Positions 28,835 to 36,715 of a DNA stretch of 64,000 nt are shown one piece after another. Position 1 is the stretch's first letter, and every line of letters begins with the position of its first letter. Below the pieces are notes generated by a model. That model ran no database searches and had not been told where the DNA came from. It saw only the letters and a program-made list of their open reading frames with translations. Source of the stretch: an uncultured Jannaschia sp. (GTDB taxonomy: Bacteria; Pseudomonadota; Alphaproteobacteria; Rhodobacterales; Rhodobacteraceae); NCBI RefSeq assembly GCF_947494025.1, contig NZ_CANLTQ010000002.1, positions 186,001 through 250,000 of the forward strand, given 5' to 3'. The translations under genes were made by a program, and so were the position numbers.

Positions 28835-29304
28835 GCCCGCGCGGCCGGGCTTTCGCAGCCCAGCCGCGTCGCGAGGTCGGACCGCATGAAGAAGCCGTTC
28901 GGCGCGGCGAGAACCGGCGGCGGCGTCCTGATCCCGCCGTGCAGAAAGGCCAGCACGGCCTCGATCACGCCGCTCGAGAAGGGCTTGGGCACCACGCCGT
29001 CGCCCCGCTCGATCTCCGGCAGGAGCAGCCGGGGGTTGGCGGTCACGAACACGATCAGCGCCTCGGGCCAGGTCGCGCGGATATAGTCCGCAGCGTCGAG
29101 CCCGCAGGACTTCTCCGCGAGTTGCAGGTCGACGAAGGCCAGATCGACATGGAGGTCGGTATCGATGGCGCAAAGCGTGCGGACGCTCGAGGCATCGGCG
29201 ACCATCCGGTGCCCCTCCGCCTCGATCATCAGCTCCAGATCCATCATGATGAGGGTCTCGTCCTCGACGACGACGATCTGCAGGCCCGTTTCATCCTGCG
29301 TCAT
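28825..29304 (-). CDS. Single-domain response regulator paired with the LOV kinase
   Basis: A 159-residue receiver with no output domain. Glu14/Asp15 form the acidic pocket, Asp59 (FVDLQL) is the likely phospho-acceptor and Lys107 (VPKPFS) the conserved lysine. About 40 residues after the receiver are of no known domain. Two starts are possible: ATG 29304 (used here; GAGGGG upstream) and ATG 29322, which overlaps the kinase stop as ATGA. The tight coupling to the LOV kinase suggests a LovK/LovR-like pair, in which the single-domain regulator acts as target or phosphate sink. Confidence 0.88.
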   Translation of the reverse strand: MTQDETGLQIVVVEDETLIMMDLELMIEAEGHRMVADASSVRTLCAIDTDLHVDLAFVDLQLAEKSCGLDAADYIRATWPEALIVFVTANPRLLLPEIERGDGVVPKPFSSGVIEAVLAFLHGGIRTPPPVLAAPNGFFMRSDLATRLGCESPAARAQT

Positions 29305-29318
29305 CGAAGCTGTGCCCC

Positions 29319-30443
29319 TCATTCTGCCGGTTCGGACCGAAACCGGGTTCTGCTCATGGTCCCGTCCGCAGAACTAGTCCATTCCGTCGTCCCGTCGAGC
29401 TGACGCGACAGCCGATTGACGAGGACGAGGCCGAGCGACCGGCCGCAGGGACGCGGGTCGAAACCCGGTCCGTCGTCCGTCAGTTCCACCACGACCGCGC
29501 CGCCTGTGCGTTTCGCGGTGATCGTGAGCCGCCCGGAGCGGCCGTCCGCGAAGGCGTGCTTGACGACGTTGGTCAGGAGTTCGTTGACGAGGAGGCCGAG
29601 CGCGGTGGCCTTCGCCGCCTCGATATCCACCGCCTCGATACGGTCGACGACCTCGATATCGTGCCGGCCCGAAACCGCGAGGACGTCGGAGACGAGGCCT
29701 CGCAGGAAAATGCCGACGTCGAAGCGGCGGATATCCGGCGTCTGGTGCAGCGTCCGGTGGACGGTGGCGAGCGCGTCGACCCGCTCGAGCATCGTTCCGA
29801 GCGTGCGCGCGAGCTCCGGTTCCCCGACCGAATTCGCCTGCAATCGCAGGAGCGAGCCGATCATGGTGAGGTTGTTCTTCACCCGGTGATCGACCTCGTC
29901 GAGCAGGATCGTCTTCTCCTCGAGGGCGCGTTTGTTCTCCGCGAGGGCATCCTTGAGCTCCCGCGTGCGCGCCTCGACCTCCGCCTCCACGAGCGCTTTC
30001 TGCCGCGCGACCTTCTCCTGCGCCTCGACCCGGTCGGTCACGTCGATCTGCGAGGCAAAGAAGAACTGCACCTCTCCGTCGTCGTTGTGGACCGGCCCGA
30101 CGAAGAGCGCGTTCCAGAACGGCGTTCCGTCCTTGCGGTAGTTCAGAAGGTCGACCTGGATCGCCTCCTCCCGCGCGATCGCCTCCCGCAGCTTGCGCAC
30201 CTTCTCGGGATCGGTGTCGGGACCCTGCAGGAAGCGGCAGTTGCGGCCCATCACCTCCTCACGGTCGTAGCCGGTCAGGGTGAGGAAGGCGTCGTTCGCG
30301 AAGACGATCGGAATGTCGTCCTGGCGCGGGTCGGAGACGAGCATCGGCATGCGCGTCGATCGCACCGCCGCCGCGAACGGATCGCCGCGGCCCTGCGCAT
30401 GGGGCACGTCGTCGGTCTGGTGCCAGTCATCGTCCGTCGTCAT
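29319..30443 (-). CDS. LOV-domain blue-light sensor histidine kinase (HisKA_2 type)
   Basis: A soluble 374-residue kinase. The N-terminal PAS/LOV domain (about 22-140) carries GRNCRFLQG, where Cys69 is the residue that forms the flavin adduct under blue light. The adjacent YRKDGTPFWN and the closing FFFASQIDVTDR fit FMN-binding LOV domains. A coiled linker leads to the phospho-acceptor His186 in LLDEVDHRVKNNL, a HisKA_2 signature. The ATPase core has LLVNELLTNVVKHAF and DDGPGFDP. ATG 30443 is chosen since the residues encoded upstream are not LOV-like. It should switch with light and control its neighbouring receiver, and possibly a general-stress partner elsewhere. Confidence 0.92.
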   Translation of the reverse strand: MTTDDDWHQTDDVPHAQGRGDPFAAAVRSTRMPMLVSDPRQDDIPIVFANDAFLTLTGYDREEVMGRNCRFLQGPDTDPEKVRKLREAIAREEAIQVDLLNYRKDGTPFWNALFVGPVHNDDGEVQFFFASQIDVTDRVEAQEKVARQKALVEAEVEARTRELKDALAENKRALEEKTILLDEVDHRVKNNLTMIGSLLRLQANSVGEPELARTLGTMLERVDALATVHRTLHQTPDIRRFDVGIFLRGLVSDVLAVSGRHDIEVVDRIEAVDIEAAKATALGLLVNELLTNVVKHAFADGRSGRLTITAKRTGGAVVVELTDDGPGFDPRPCGRSLGLVLVNRLSRQLDGTTEWTSSADGTMSRTRFRSEPAE

Positions 30444-30566
30444 TCGCGAATTGCCCCGTTCGTTCCGGCATTTACCTATCGAAGACCGGCCGCGCGCCGC
30501 AACGCGCATGCGGCCCCGGCCGCCGGTCGAACGGAAGATTAGCGTTCCGCGTCACGGTTTCGACCG

Positions 30567-31469
30567 CTACCGTGGCCGGAACATCGGTGTCGCCCTCGCC
30601 AGCCTTTCGAGCGCGTCGAGCCGCGCGGCGCTCGGCCCCGGTGCGAAGCGCTGCACCTCGGCCACCAGCGCCTCCACCAGAACGAGCAGCGCCACCGTCG
30701 AATCCCAGCTCGACTGCGTCTCGATCGACGCGCGCAGCGAGTGCGCGGCGTATCGCTCCACGGGGGAGCCCCAGATGTCCGTGAGCAACATGATCCGCGC
30801 CGACCGGCCGGCCGCATGACGGGCCAGCGTCTCGATCTCGCGGTCGTAGCGGCGGATGTCGAACAGGACGAGCGTGCTCGCGGGCCCCGTGTCGATCACG
30901 GTCTGCGGCCAGAGCGCTGGCGAGGATTCGAGGATGCGCACATCGGCGCGGATCAGGCGCAGGTGATCGGCCAGATACTGCGCCAGCGACCGTGTGATGC
31001 GGCCGCCGGCGATATGCACCGTCCGTTCGGGGGCCGCCAGGTCACGGGCGATGGCGTCGAAGGCCGCGACGTCGAGCCGCCGGAGCGTCCGGTCGATGTT
31101 GCGCGCCGCCCGCTGCGCGAAACGGGTGACGACATGGGCGTCGGGCGCGACCGGCGGCGCCGCCTCGAGCTTGGCGAGCGGCTGCTGCATGCGGGCGGCG
31201 AGATCGGCGCGGATCGCGTCCTGCAACGCGGGAAAGCCGTCGAAGCCCAGCTTGCGGGCGAGGCGGATCACCGTCGGCGTGGAGACCGCGGCGATCTCCG
31301 CCAGGCGCGTGATGGATTGCAGGCCCGAAAGGAGCGAGTCCTCCTTGAGCACTTCCGCCAGCTTGCGTTCCGCGGCGGTCAGCACACCGCGGCGTTCGTC
31401 CAGAAGGTCGCGGACGAGTGGACGGTCGGCGGGCAGGCCGTCGGGCGGGTCGTCGCGGCGATCGGTCAA
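30567..31469 (-). CDS. RpiR/MurR-family transcriptional regulator with SIS domain
   Basis: A 300-residue regulator. The N-terminal HTH_6 domain (about 10-85) contains STPTVIRLARKLGFDGFP as recognition region. The C-terminal SIS domain (about 125-260) starts VHIAGGRITRSLAQYLADHL and would bind a phosphosugar or similar effector in canonical relatives. The start is TTG 31469: a strong GGGAGGGA ribosome site sits just upstream, while the frame open to 31742 runs through the divergent gene. It is divergent from the TRAP/GS/dehydrogenase operon, and the 18-bp palindrome in the shared gap is its likely operator. Confidence 0.9.
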   Translation of the reverse strand: MTDRRDDPPDGLPADRPLVRDLLDERRGVLTAAERKLAEVLKEDSLLSGLQSITRLAEIAAVSTPTVIRLARKLGFDGFPALQDAIRADLAARMQQPLAKLEAAPPVAPDAHVVTRFAQRAARNIDRTLRRLDVAAFDAIARDLAAPERTVHIAGGRITRSLAQYLADHLRLIRADVRILESSPALWPQTVIDTGPASTLVLFDIRRYDREIETLARHAAGRSARIMLLTDIWGSPVERYAAHSLRASIETQSSWDSTVALLVLVEALVAEVQRFAPGPSAARLDALERLARATPMFRPR

Positions 31470-31506
31470 GGCGTCCCTCCCTCCCGACGGGCCGCCCGGT
31501 CGGATC

Positions 31507-31534
31507 TTGACACGCGGGGAAGCCCTGTAATGAT
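31507..31534 (+). promoter_or_regulatory. Promoter of the TRAP/GS-like operon
   Basis: A perfect -35 box TTGACA (31507-31512) is followed after 16 bases by AATGAT (31529-31534). The first coding gene begins 34 bp downstream. The -10 lies inside the 18-bp palindrome, so a bound repressor would block polymerase. Confidence 0.6.
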
Positions 31535-31542
31535 GATTACAG
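31525..31542. promoter_or_regulatory. 18-bp palindromic operator, likely for the RpiR regulator
   Basis: CTGTAAT-GATG-ATTACAG is a perfect 7+4+7 inverted repeat in the gap between the divergent RpiR gene and the operon it faces. It covers the -10 region of the operon promoter. TGTAAT/ATTACA half-sites are a common form for RpiR/GntR-size dimeric regulators; assignment to this RpiR is by position. Confidence 0.7.
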
Positions 31543-31567
31543 AACAGGGACGGAGCGGGCAACGCGA

Positions 31568-32314
31568 ATGAGGGACGAATGGACCGCCGTCGAGGTGATC
31601 CGGCCGAAAGGGGCGGGTCCGGCCGTGCTCGTCTGCGAGCACGCCTCCGCCCGGATTCCGTCCGAACTCGGCGATCTGGGTCTCTCGGCGGCGTCGCGCC
31701 ATTCGCACGCGGCCTGGGACATCGGCGCGCGCGACGTGGCACTGACGATGTCGGCGCTTCTCGACGCCCCGCTGGTGGCCGGCGCCATCTCGCGCCTGGT
31801 CTACGATTGCAACCGTCCCGAAACCGCGCCCGATGCGATCCCGTCGCTGAGCGAGCGCCATCCCGTTCCCGGCAACGGGAGCCTCGACGCAGGGGGCCGC
31901 CGGGACCGTCGCCTGCGCGTCCACGACCCGTTCCACGCGGCGCTCGATGCCGTTCTCGACGCGCGCACCGACGGACCGGCGCTGGTGACGGTCCATTCCT
32001 TCACGCCGGTCTTCCACGGCCTGCCGCGCGACGTGGAGCTGGGCTTCCTGTCGCATTCCGACGCCTCCCTGGCGCGCGCCGCCTTGGCCAAGGTCGGTCC
32101 CCGGCATCGCTCGGCGCTCGACGCGCCCTACGGGCCGGGCGACGGCGTGACCTACACGCTCGCCCGCCACGGCGAGGCGCGCGGCCTGCCGGCGCTGATG
32201 ATCGAGATTCGCAACGACCTGATCGACCGGCCCGAGACGGCCGCGCAGATGGGCGCGCATCTGGCCGGGATGCTGCTCCGCTCGCTCGATGCGCTCGACG
32301 AGGCGGCCGCGTGA
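31568..32314 (+). CDS. N-formylglutamate amidohydrolase-family hydrolase
   Basis: A 248-residue metal-dependent hydrolase of the FGase family. Conserved marks are VLVCEHASARIP near the N-terminus, HSHAAWDIGARDVA, SRLVYDCNRP, VTVHSFTPVFHG and LMIEIRNDLI. Classical members release formate from N-formylglutamate in histidine breakdown, but no hut genes are here. The gene is first in an operon with a TRAP transporter, a GS-like ligase and two dehydrogenases. I therefore infer it cleaves a gamma-glutamyl amide or a related N-acylglutamate intermediate and returns glutamate. That substrate is inference; family membership is clear. Its stop overlaps the next GTG start (GTGA). Confidence 0.88.
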   Translation: MRDEWTAVEVIRPKGAGPAVLVCEHASARIPSELGDLGLSAASRHSHAAWDIGARDVALTMSALLDAPLVAGAISRLVYDCNRPETAPDAIPSLSERHPVPGNGSLDAGGRRDRRLRVHDPFHAALDAVLDARTDGPALVTVHSFTPVFHGLPRDVELGFLSHSDASLARAALAKVGPRHRSALDAPYGPGDGVTYTLARHGEARGLPALMIEIRNDLIDRPETAAQMGAHLAGMLLRSLDALDEAAA

Positions 32315-32856
32315 TCCGGGCCGCCCGAGCCTATGTCGCGGTCATGGACCGCGTCAGCCTCGGGCTCGGGCGCGTGATGATGTGGGGCATCTTCGCGCTC
32401 ATGGGCGTGCTTCTGTGGTCCACCGCGTCGAAGGCCCTCGGCGCGCCGTCCCTCTGGACGCTCGAGACTGCGCAGTTCGCGATGATGGCATACTTCATGC
32501 TGGGCGGGCCCTACGCGCTTCTGATCGGCGCGAATGTCCGGATGGACCTGTTCTACGGAGAGCTCTCGCCCCGGCGCAAGGCGGCGACCGATTGCGTGAC
32601 CGTGATCTTCCTGCTGGTCTATCTCGGCACCCTGATGTGGGGCGGGGTCGAGTCCACCATCTACGCCTTCCAGTACGGCGGCGAGCGCAGCCCGTCGGCC
32701 TGGCGCCCCTACATGTGGCCGATAAAGGTGGTGATGTGCACGGGCATCGCGCTGATGCTGCTGCAGGCGTTGAGCGAACTCGCCAAGGACGTCCTGTTCC
32801 TCGCGACGGGCCGTCCCGACCGCACCGCCACCGAAGGGCCTGCCGATGCCCTATGA
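32311..32856 (+). CDS. dctQ: TRAP transporter small permease (DctQ family)
   Basis: A 181-residue membrane protein with about four hydrophobic segments (near 15-40, 47-68, 90-110 and 135-155), as expected for DctQ. The region TLETAQFAMMAYFMLGGPYALLIG and the following VRMDLFYGELSPRRKA match the conserved small-subunit pattern. It pairs with the large permease encoded next. Start GTG 32311 overlaps the preceding stop as GTGA, and its own end overlaps dctM by 11 bp. Confidence 0.92.
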   Translation: MIRAARAYVAVMDRVSLGLGRVMMWGIFALMGVLLWSTASKALGAPSLWTLETAQFAMMAYFMLGGPYALLIGANVRMDLFYGELSPRRKAATDCVTVIFLLVYLGTLMWGGVESTIYAFQYGGERSPSAWRPYMWPIKVVMCTGIALMLLQALSELAKDVLFLATGRPDRTATEGPADAL

Positions 32857-34174
32857 GATGATCGCCGCGCTGATGTTCGCGAGCATGATGCTGCTGCTTC
32901 TAACGGGGCAGCGCGTCTTCGGCGCGATCGGCTTCGTCGCGGTCGTGTCGGCGGTCCTCCTTTGGGGCGACCGGGGCGGCTACGACATCGGCTTCGCGGC
33001 GGCAATCAAGGTGATGCGGTGGTATCCGCTGCTGACGCTGCCGATGTTCGTGTTCATGGGCTACGTGCTCTCGGAATCGAAGATCGCCGACGACCTCTAC
33101 CGCATGTTCCACGTCTGGATGGGCGGCATTTCCGGCGGGCTCGCCATCGGGACGATCGGGCTGATGGTGCTGGTCTCGGCGATGAACGGGCTGTCGGTTG
33201 CGGGCATGGCGATCGGGGCGACCATCGCGCTGCCGGAGCTGCTCAAGCGGAACTACGACAAGCTGATGGTGACGGGGGTGATCCAGGCCGGTTCCTCCCT
33301 CGGCATCCTTGTGCCGCCTTCGGTCGTGCTCGTTCTTTACGCGATGATCGCGCGGCAGCCGGTGGGACAGCTCTGGCTCGCCGGCGCGGTGCCGGGACTG
33401 ATGATGGCGGGGCTCTTCATCGCCTACATCGCGCTGCGCTGCCGGCTGAACCCGTCGCTCGGACCCGTGCTGGACCCGGCCGAGCGGGCGGCGATCCCCA
33501 TGGCGGAAAAGCTGCGCCTGCTGCGCTCGGGCCTGCTGCCGGTGGGCATCTTCGCGGTGATGATGGTGCCCTTCGTCAACGGCTGGACCTCGCTCGTCGA
33601 GAGCTCCGCCATCGGCGCGCTCGCCGCGCTCCTCGCGGCCTTCGCCAAGCGGCGCATGACCTGGCCGGTCTTCGAGACCTGCCTGCGCCAGACGCTCGGC
33701 ATCACCTGCATGTTCATGTGGATCATCCTCGCCGCGCTGGCCTTCGGGGCCGTCTTCGACGGGCTCGGCGCGGTGAAGGCGATCGAGGATCTTTTCACCG
33801 ATCAGTGGGGCCTGTCGCCCTGGGTCATCCTGATCCTGATGCAGCTGAGCTTCATCCTGATGGGGACGTTCCTCGACGATACGGCGATGCTGGTGATCGT
33901 CGCGCCGCTCTACGTGCCGCTGGTGGGGGAGCTCGGCTTCGACCTGATCTGGTACGGCGTGCTCTACACGATCACCTGCCAGATCGCGTACATGACGCCG
34001 CCCTTCGGCTACAACCTGTTCCTGATGCGCGCGATGGCCCCGCCCGAGATCGGCATCCGCGACATCTACCGTTCCATCGTGCCCTTCGTCGCCGTGATGA
34101 TCCTCGCGCTCGCGCTGGTGATGATCTTTCCCCAAATCGCGCTCTGGCTGCCGAACCGGGTCTACGGCGGATGA
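32846..34174 (+). CDS. dctM: TRAP transporter large permease (DctM family)
   Basis: A 442-residue membrane protein with about twelve hydrophobic segments that forms the sodium-coupled translocation path. Typical DctM stretches are LLTLPMFVFMGYVL, the NGLSVAGMAIGATIALPELLK block, GVIQAGSSLGILVPPSVVLVLY and the C-terminal YMTPPFGYNLFLM. It begins inside the dctQ gene and is followed after 70 bp by the binding-protein gene. Confidence 0.95.
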   Translation: MPYEMIAALMFASMMLLLLTGQRVFGAIGFVAVVSAVLLWGDRGGYDIGFAAAIKVMRWYPLLTLPMFVFMGYVLSESKIADDLYRMFHVWMGGISGGLAIGTIGLMVLVSAMNGLSVAGMAIGATIALPELLKRNYDKLMVTGVIQAGSSLGILVPPSVVLVLYAMIARQPVGQLWLAGAVPGLMMAGLFIAYIALRCRLNPSLGPVLDPAERAAIPMAEKLRLLRSGLLPVGIFAVMMVPFVNGWTSLVESSAIGALAALLAAFAKRRMTWPVFETCLRQTLGITCMFMWIILAALAFGAVFDGLGAVKAIEDLFTDQWGLSPWVILILMQLSFILMGTFLDDTAMLVIVAPLYVPLVGELGFDLIWYGVLYTITCQIAYMTPPFGYNLFLMRAMAPPEIGIRDIYRSIVPFVAVMILALALVMIFPQIALWLPNRVYGG

Positions 34175-34244
34175 GCGGCCGCACATTAACCAGCGGCCGG
34201 ACGAACCGGCCCGTCCCAACCCAGTCCAGACAGAGGAGACGACC

Positions 34245-35282
34245 ATGACCTCAAGACGCAAGTTCCTGCGTGGCGCCGCGCTCGCCGCGCCCGCGACCCT
34301 CGCCACGCCCGCGCTCGTGCGCGCGCAGGAGGCGATCCAGTGGCGGTTCCAGACCTATGCCGGCGCCGCCCTGGGCGAGCAGGTGACCAAGCCCGTCATC
34401 GACTACATCAACGCCAATTCGAACGGCGAGCTGCAGGTGGAGCTGTTCTACGCCGACCAGATCGTGCCCACGGGCGAGCTGTTCCAGGCGCTCCAGCGCG
34501 GCACCATCGACGGGGTGCATTCCGACGACGACTCGATGGCCTCGCCCACGCCCACCCGGCAATTCGGCGGCTACTTCCCCTTCGCCACGAAGCACATCCT
34601 CGACGTGCCGGTGCTCTTCAACCAGTACGGGCTCGCCGATATCTGGCGCGAGGAATACGGCAAGGTCGGGGTCCAGTGGCTTTCGGCGGCGGGGCAGGAC
34701 CCGTGCAACTTCAACACCACGCGCGAAATCACCAGCGTGTCGGATCTCGACGGGCTCAAGCTCTACACCTTCCCGACGGCCGGCCGCTTCCTGTCGCAGT
34801 TCGGCGTGGTGCCGGTGAACATCCCCTACGAGGATGCCGAAGTGGCGGTGCAGACGGGTGAGCTCGACGGCATGGCCTGGTCGGGCATCACCGAGGACTA
34901 CACCGTGGGCTGGGCCGACGTGACCGACTACTTCCTCACGAACAACATCTCCGGCGCCTGGATCGGGTCGTTCTTCGTCAACCAGGAGCGTTGGAACGAG
35001 CTGCCTGAGCACCTGAAATCGGTCGTCATGGCCGGGATCGAGGCGGGCCACACCTATCGCAACCAGTGGTATTGGGGCGGCGAGGCGCGGCTCCGCGCGC
35101 AGGGCGACAAGCTGGAGCTGCGTTCCGTGCCCGCGGAGGAGTGGATGCAGGTGGAGGAAGCCGCAAAGAAATTCTGGGACGAGGTCGCGCAGGAGGGCGA
35201 GGTGCAGCAGCGCATCGTCTCGATCTTCCGCGACTACAACCAGGTCATCAACCAGGCCGGCGCGCCCTACACCAACGGCTGA
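34245..35282 (+). CDS. dctP: TRAP transporter substrate-binding protein (DctP family)
   Basis: A 345-residue periplasmic protein. The N-terminus SRRKFLRGAALAAPA is a twin-arginine signal with cleavage near VRAQ/EAIQWRF. The body has family features such as GELQVELFYADQIVPTGELFQ and a mostly aromatic pocket. In most TRAP binding proteins a conserved arginine in the strand after DLKGLK salt-bridges a substrate carboxylate. Here the aligned segment is DLDGLKLYTFP, with Tyr174 at that place. The ligand may therefore lack a carboxylate or be held differently. The context points to an amine or amino alcohol (inference). A start at ATG 34245 follows AGGAGA. Confidence 0.92.
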   Translation: MTSRRKFLRGAALAAPATLATPALVRAQEAIQWRFQTYAGAALGEQVTKPVIDYINANSNGELQVELFYADQIVPTGELFQALQRGTIDGVHSDDDSMASPTPTRQFGGYFPFATKHILDVPVLFNQYGLADIWREEYGKVGVQWLSAAGQDPCNFNTTREITSVSDLDGLKLYTFPTAGRFLSQFGVVPVNIPYEDAEVAVQTGELDGMAWSGITEDYTVGWADVTDYFLTNNISGAWIGSFFVNQERWNELPEHLKSVVMAGIEAGHTYRNQWYWGGEARLRAQGDKLELRSVPAEEWMQVEEAAKKFWDEVAQEGEVQQRIVSIFRDYNQVINQAGAPYTNG

Positions 35283-35289
35283 AGCCACC

Positions 35290-35317
35290 GGGGGCGGCCC
35301 CGCCGCGGGTCGCCCCC
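35290..35317 (+). terminator. Hairpin between the binding-protein and GS-like genes
   Basis: GGGGGCGGCCC and GGGTCGCCCCC pair over 11 positions (one G-U) around a 6-base loop, 7 bp after the TRAP binding-protein stop. The tail is only GTTTC. It likely attenuates readthrough or protects the upstream mRNA, giving more binding protein than downstream enzymes. Confidence 0.6.
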
Positions 35318-35340
35318 GTTTCAAACTCAAGGAACATTCC

Positions 35341-36705
35341 ATGCCCGGCACCCTGACCCTCGACGGCCTCCGCAAGCTGGCCGATTCCGGGGAGATCGAT
35401 ACCGTTCTCGTCGCGCTCGTGGACATGCAGGGGCGGCTCATGGGCAAGCGCTTCCATGTCACGAACTTCCTCGAGCACGGCGTCGAGGAAAGTCATTGCT
35501 GCAACTACCTCCTCGCCACGGATCTGATGATGGCGACGCCCGAGGGTTACGCTGCGACAAGCTGGCGGCAGGGTTACGGCGACTACCTGCTGCGGCCCGA
35601 CCTCGACACGCTGCGTCCGGTGCCGTGGCTTCCCGGCACCGCGCTGGTCCTTTGCGACGTGCTCGATCACCACGACCATTCGCCCATCGCTCACTCGCCG
35701 CGGCAGATGCTGAAGGCGCAGGTCGCCCGGCTCGCGGAGATGGGCTATTCCGCGACCATGGCGACCGAGCTCGAGTTCTTCCTGTTCGAGGGGGATTACC
35801 GCAGCCTGCAGAAGGGCGGCTACCGCAACCTCGTCCCGCTCTGCGGCTTCAACGAGGATTACAACCTCTTCCAGACAACCAAGGAGGAGCCGATCCTCCG
35901 GCCGCTGCGCAACAATCTCGTCGCCGCCGGCATTCCGGTGGAAACAACCAAGGGCGAGGCGGAGCGCGGCCAGCACGAGCTCAACATCCGCCACGCCCCC
36001 GCGCTCGACTGCGCCGACAACCACACGATCGCGAAGCAGGCGATCAAGGAGAGCGCCTGGGCGGCGGGCTGCTCGGCCTCCTTCCTGCCGAAATGGGCGT
36101 CCGACAAGGTGGGTTCGGCGGGGCACGTCCACATGTCGCTCCTGAAAGACGGCGCGTCGGCCTTCTACGAGGAGGGCGCGGATTACGGCATGTCGCCCCT
36201 GATGCGGCATTTCATGGCGGGCGTCCTCGAATACGCGCCGGACCTGACCTTTTTCCTGGCCCCCTACGTCAACAGCTACAAGCGCTTCGCCTCGGGCACC
36301 TTCGCGCCCACGCGCACCGTTTGGTCGGTGGATAACCGCACTGCCGGATTCCGGCTGTGCGGGGCGGGCACGAAGGGCGTGCGGGTGGAGTGCCGGGTGC
36401 CCGGGTCCGACATGAATCCCTATCTCGCACAGGCCGCGCTCCTCGCCGCGGGCATCGCGGGCATCGAGGCGGAGCTGCCGCTACCCGATCCGACGAAGGG
36501 CGATGCCTACGAGACGAAGGGCGAGGCCGAGATTCCGCGCACGTTGCGCGCGGCGACGGAGACCCTGCGCGGCTCGAAGATGCTGCGGGCGGCGATGGGC
36601 GACGCGGTGGTGGACCACTATACCCGCGCCGCCGAATGGGAACAGGAAGAGTTCGACCGCGCCGTCACCGACTGGGAGATCGCGCGCGGCTTCGAGCAAG
36701 CTTGA
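35341..36705 (+). CDS. Glutamine-synthetase-family ligase (gamma-glutamyl-amine synthetase type)
   Basis: A 454-residue member of the GS superfamily (GlnT/PuuA/IpuC-like) rather than housekeeping GlnA. Motifs include ATELEFFLF (metal-binding Glu), KGEAERGQHELNIRHA, GSAGHVHMSL, VNSYKRFASG and RVECRVPGSDMNPYL. The N-terminal DMQGRLMGKRF is characteristic of GS-like amine ligases. The tyrosine adenylylation loop of GlnA is not evident. Such enzymes use ATP to join glutamate through its gamma-carboxyl to putrescine, ethanolamine, isopropylamine or similar amines. The neighbours, an alcohol and an aldehyde dehydrogenase, favour an amino alcohol. Confidence 0.9.
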   Translation: MPGTLTLDGLRKLADSGEIDTVLVALVDMQGRLMGKRFHVTNFLEHGVEESHCCNYLLATDLMMATPEGYAATSWRQGYGDYLLRPDLDTLRPVPWLPGTALVLCDVLDHHDHSPIAHSPRQMLKAQVARLAEMGYSATMATELEFFLFEGDYRSLQKGGYRNLVPLCGFNEDYNLFQTTKEEPILRPLRNNLVAAGIPVETTKGEAERGQHELNIRHAPALDCADNHTIAKQAIKESAWAAGCSASFLPKWASDKVGSAGHVHMSLLKDGASAFYEEGADYGMSPLMRHFMAGVLEYAPDLTFFLAPYVNSYKRFASGTFAPTRTVWSVDNRTAGFRLCGAGTKGVRVECRVPGSDMNPYLAQAALLAAGIAGIEAELPLPDPTKGDAYETKGEAEIPRTLRAATETLRGSKMLRAAMGDAVVDHYTRAAEWEQEEFDRAVTDWEIARGFEQA

Positions 36706-36715
36706 GGGAATGACC

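Noticed and set aside
31568-32314. Assigning the first gene of the TRAP operon to histidine utilisation (hutG)
   Set aside because: Family matches N-formylglutamate amidohydrolase, but no hut gene is nearby and the partners point to gamma-glutamyl chemistry.
35341-36705. Calling the GS-family gene glnA
   Set aside because: Its motifs and operon partners fit amine-ligating GS-like proteins, and the adenylylation loop of GlnA is not evident.
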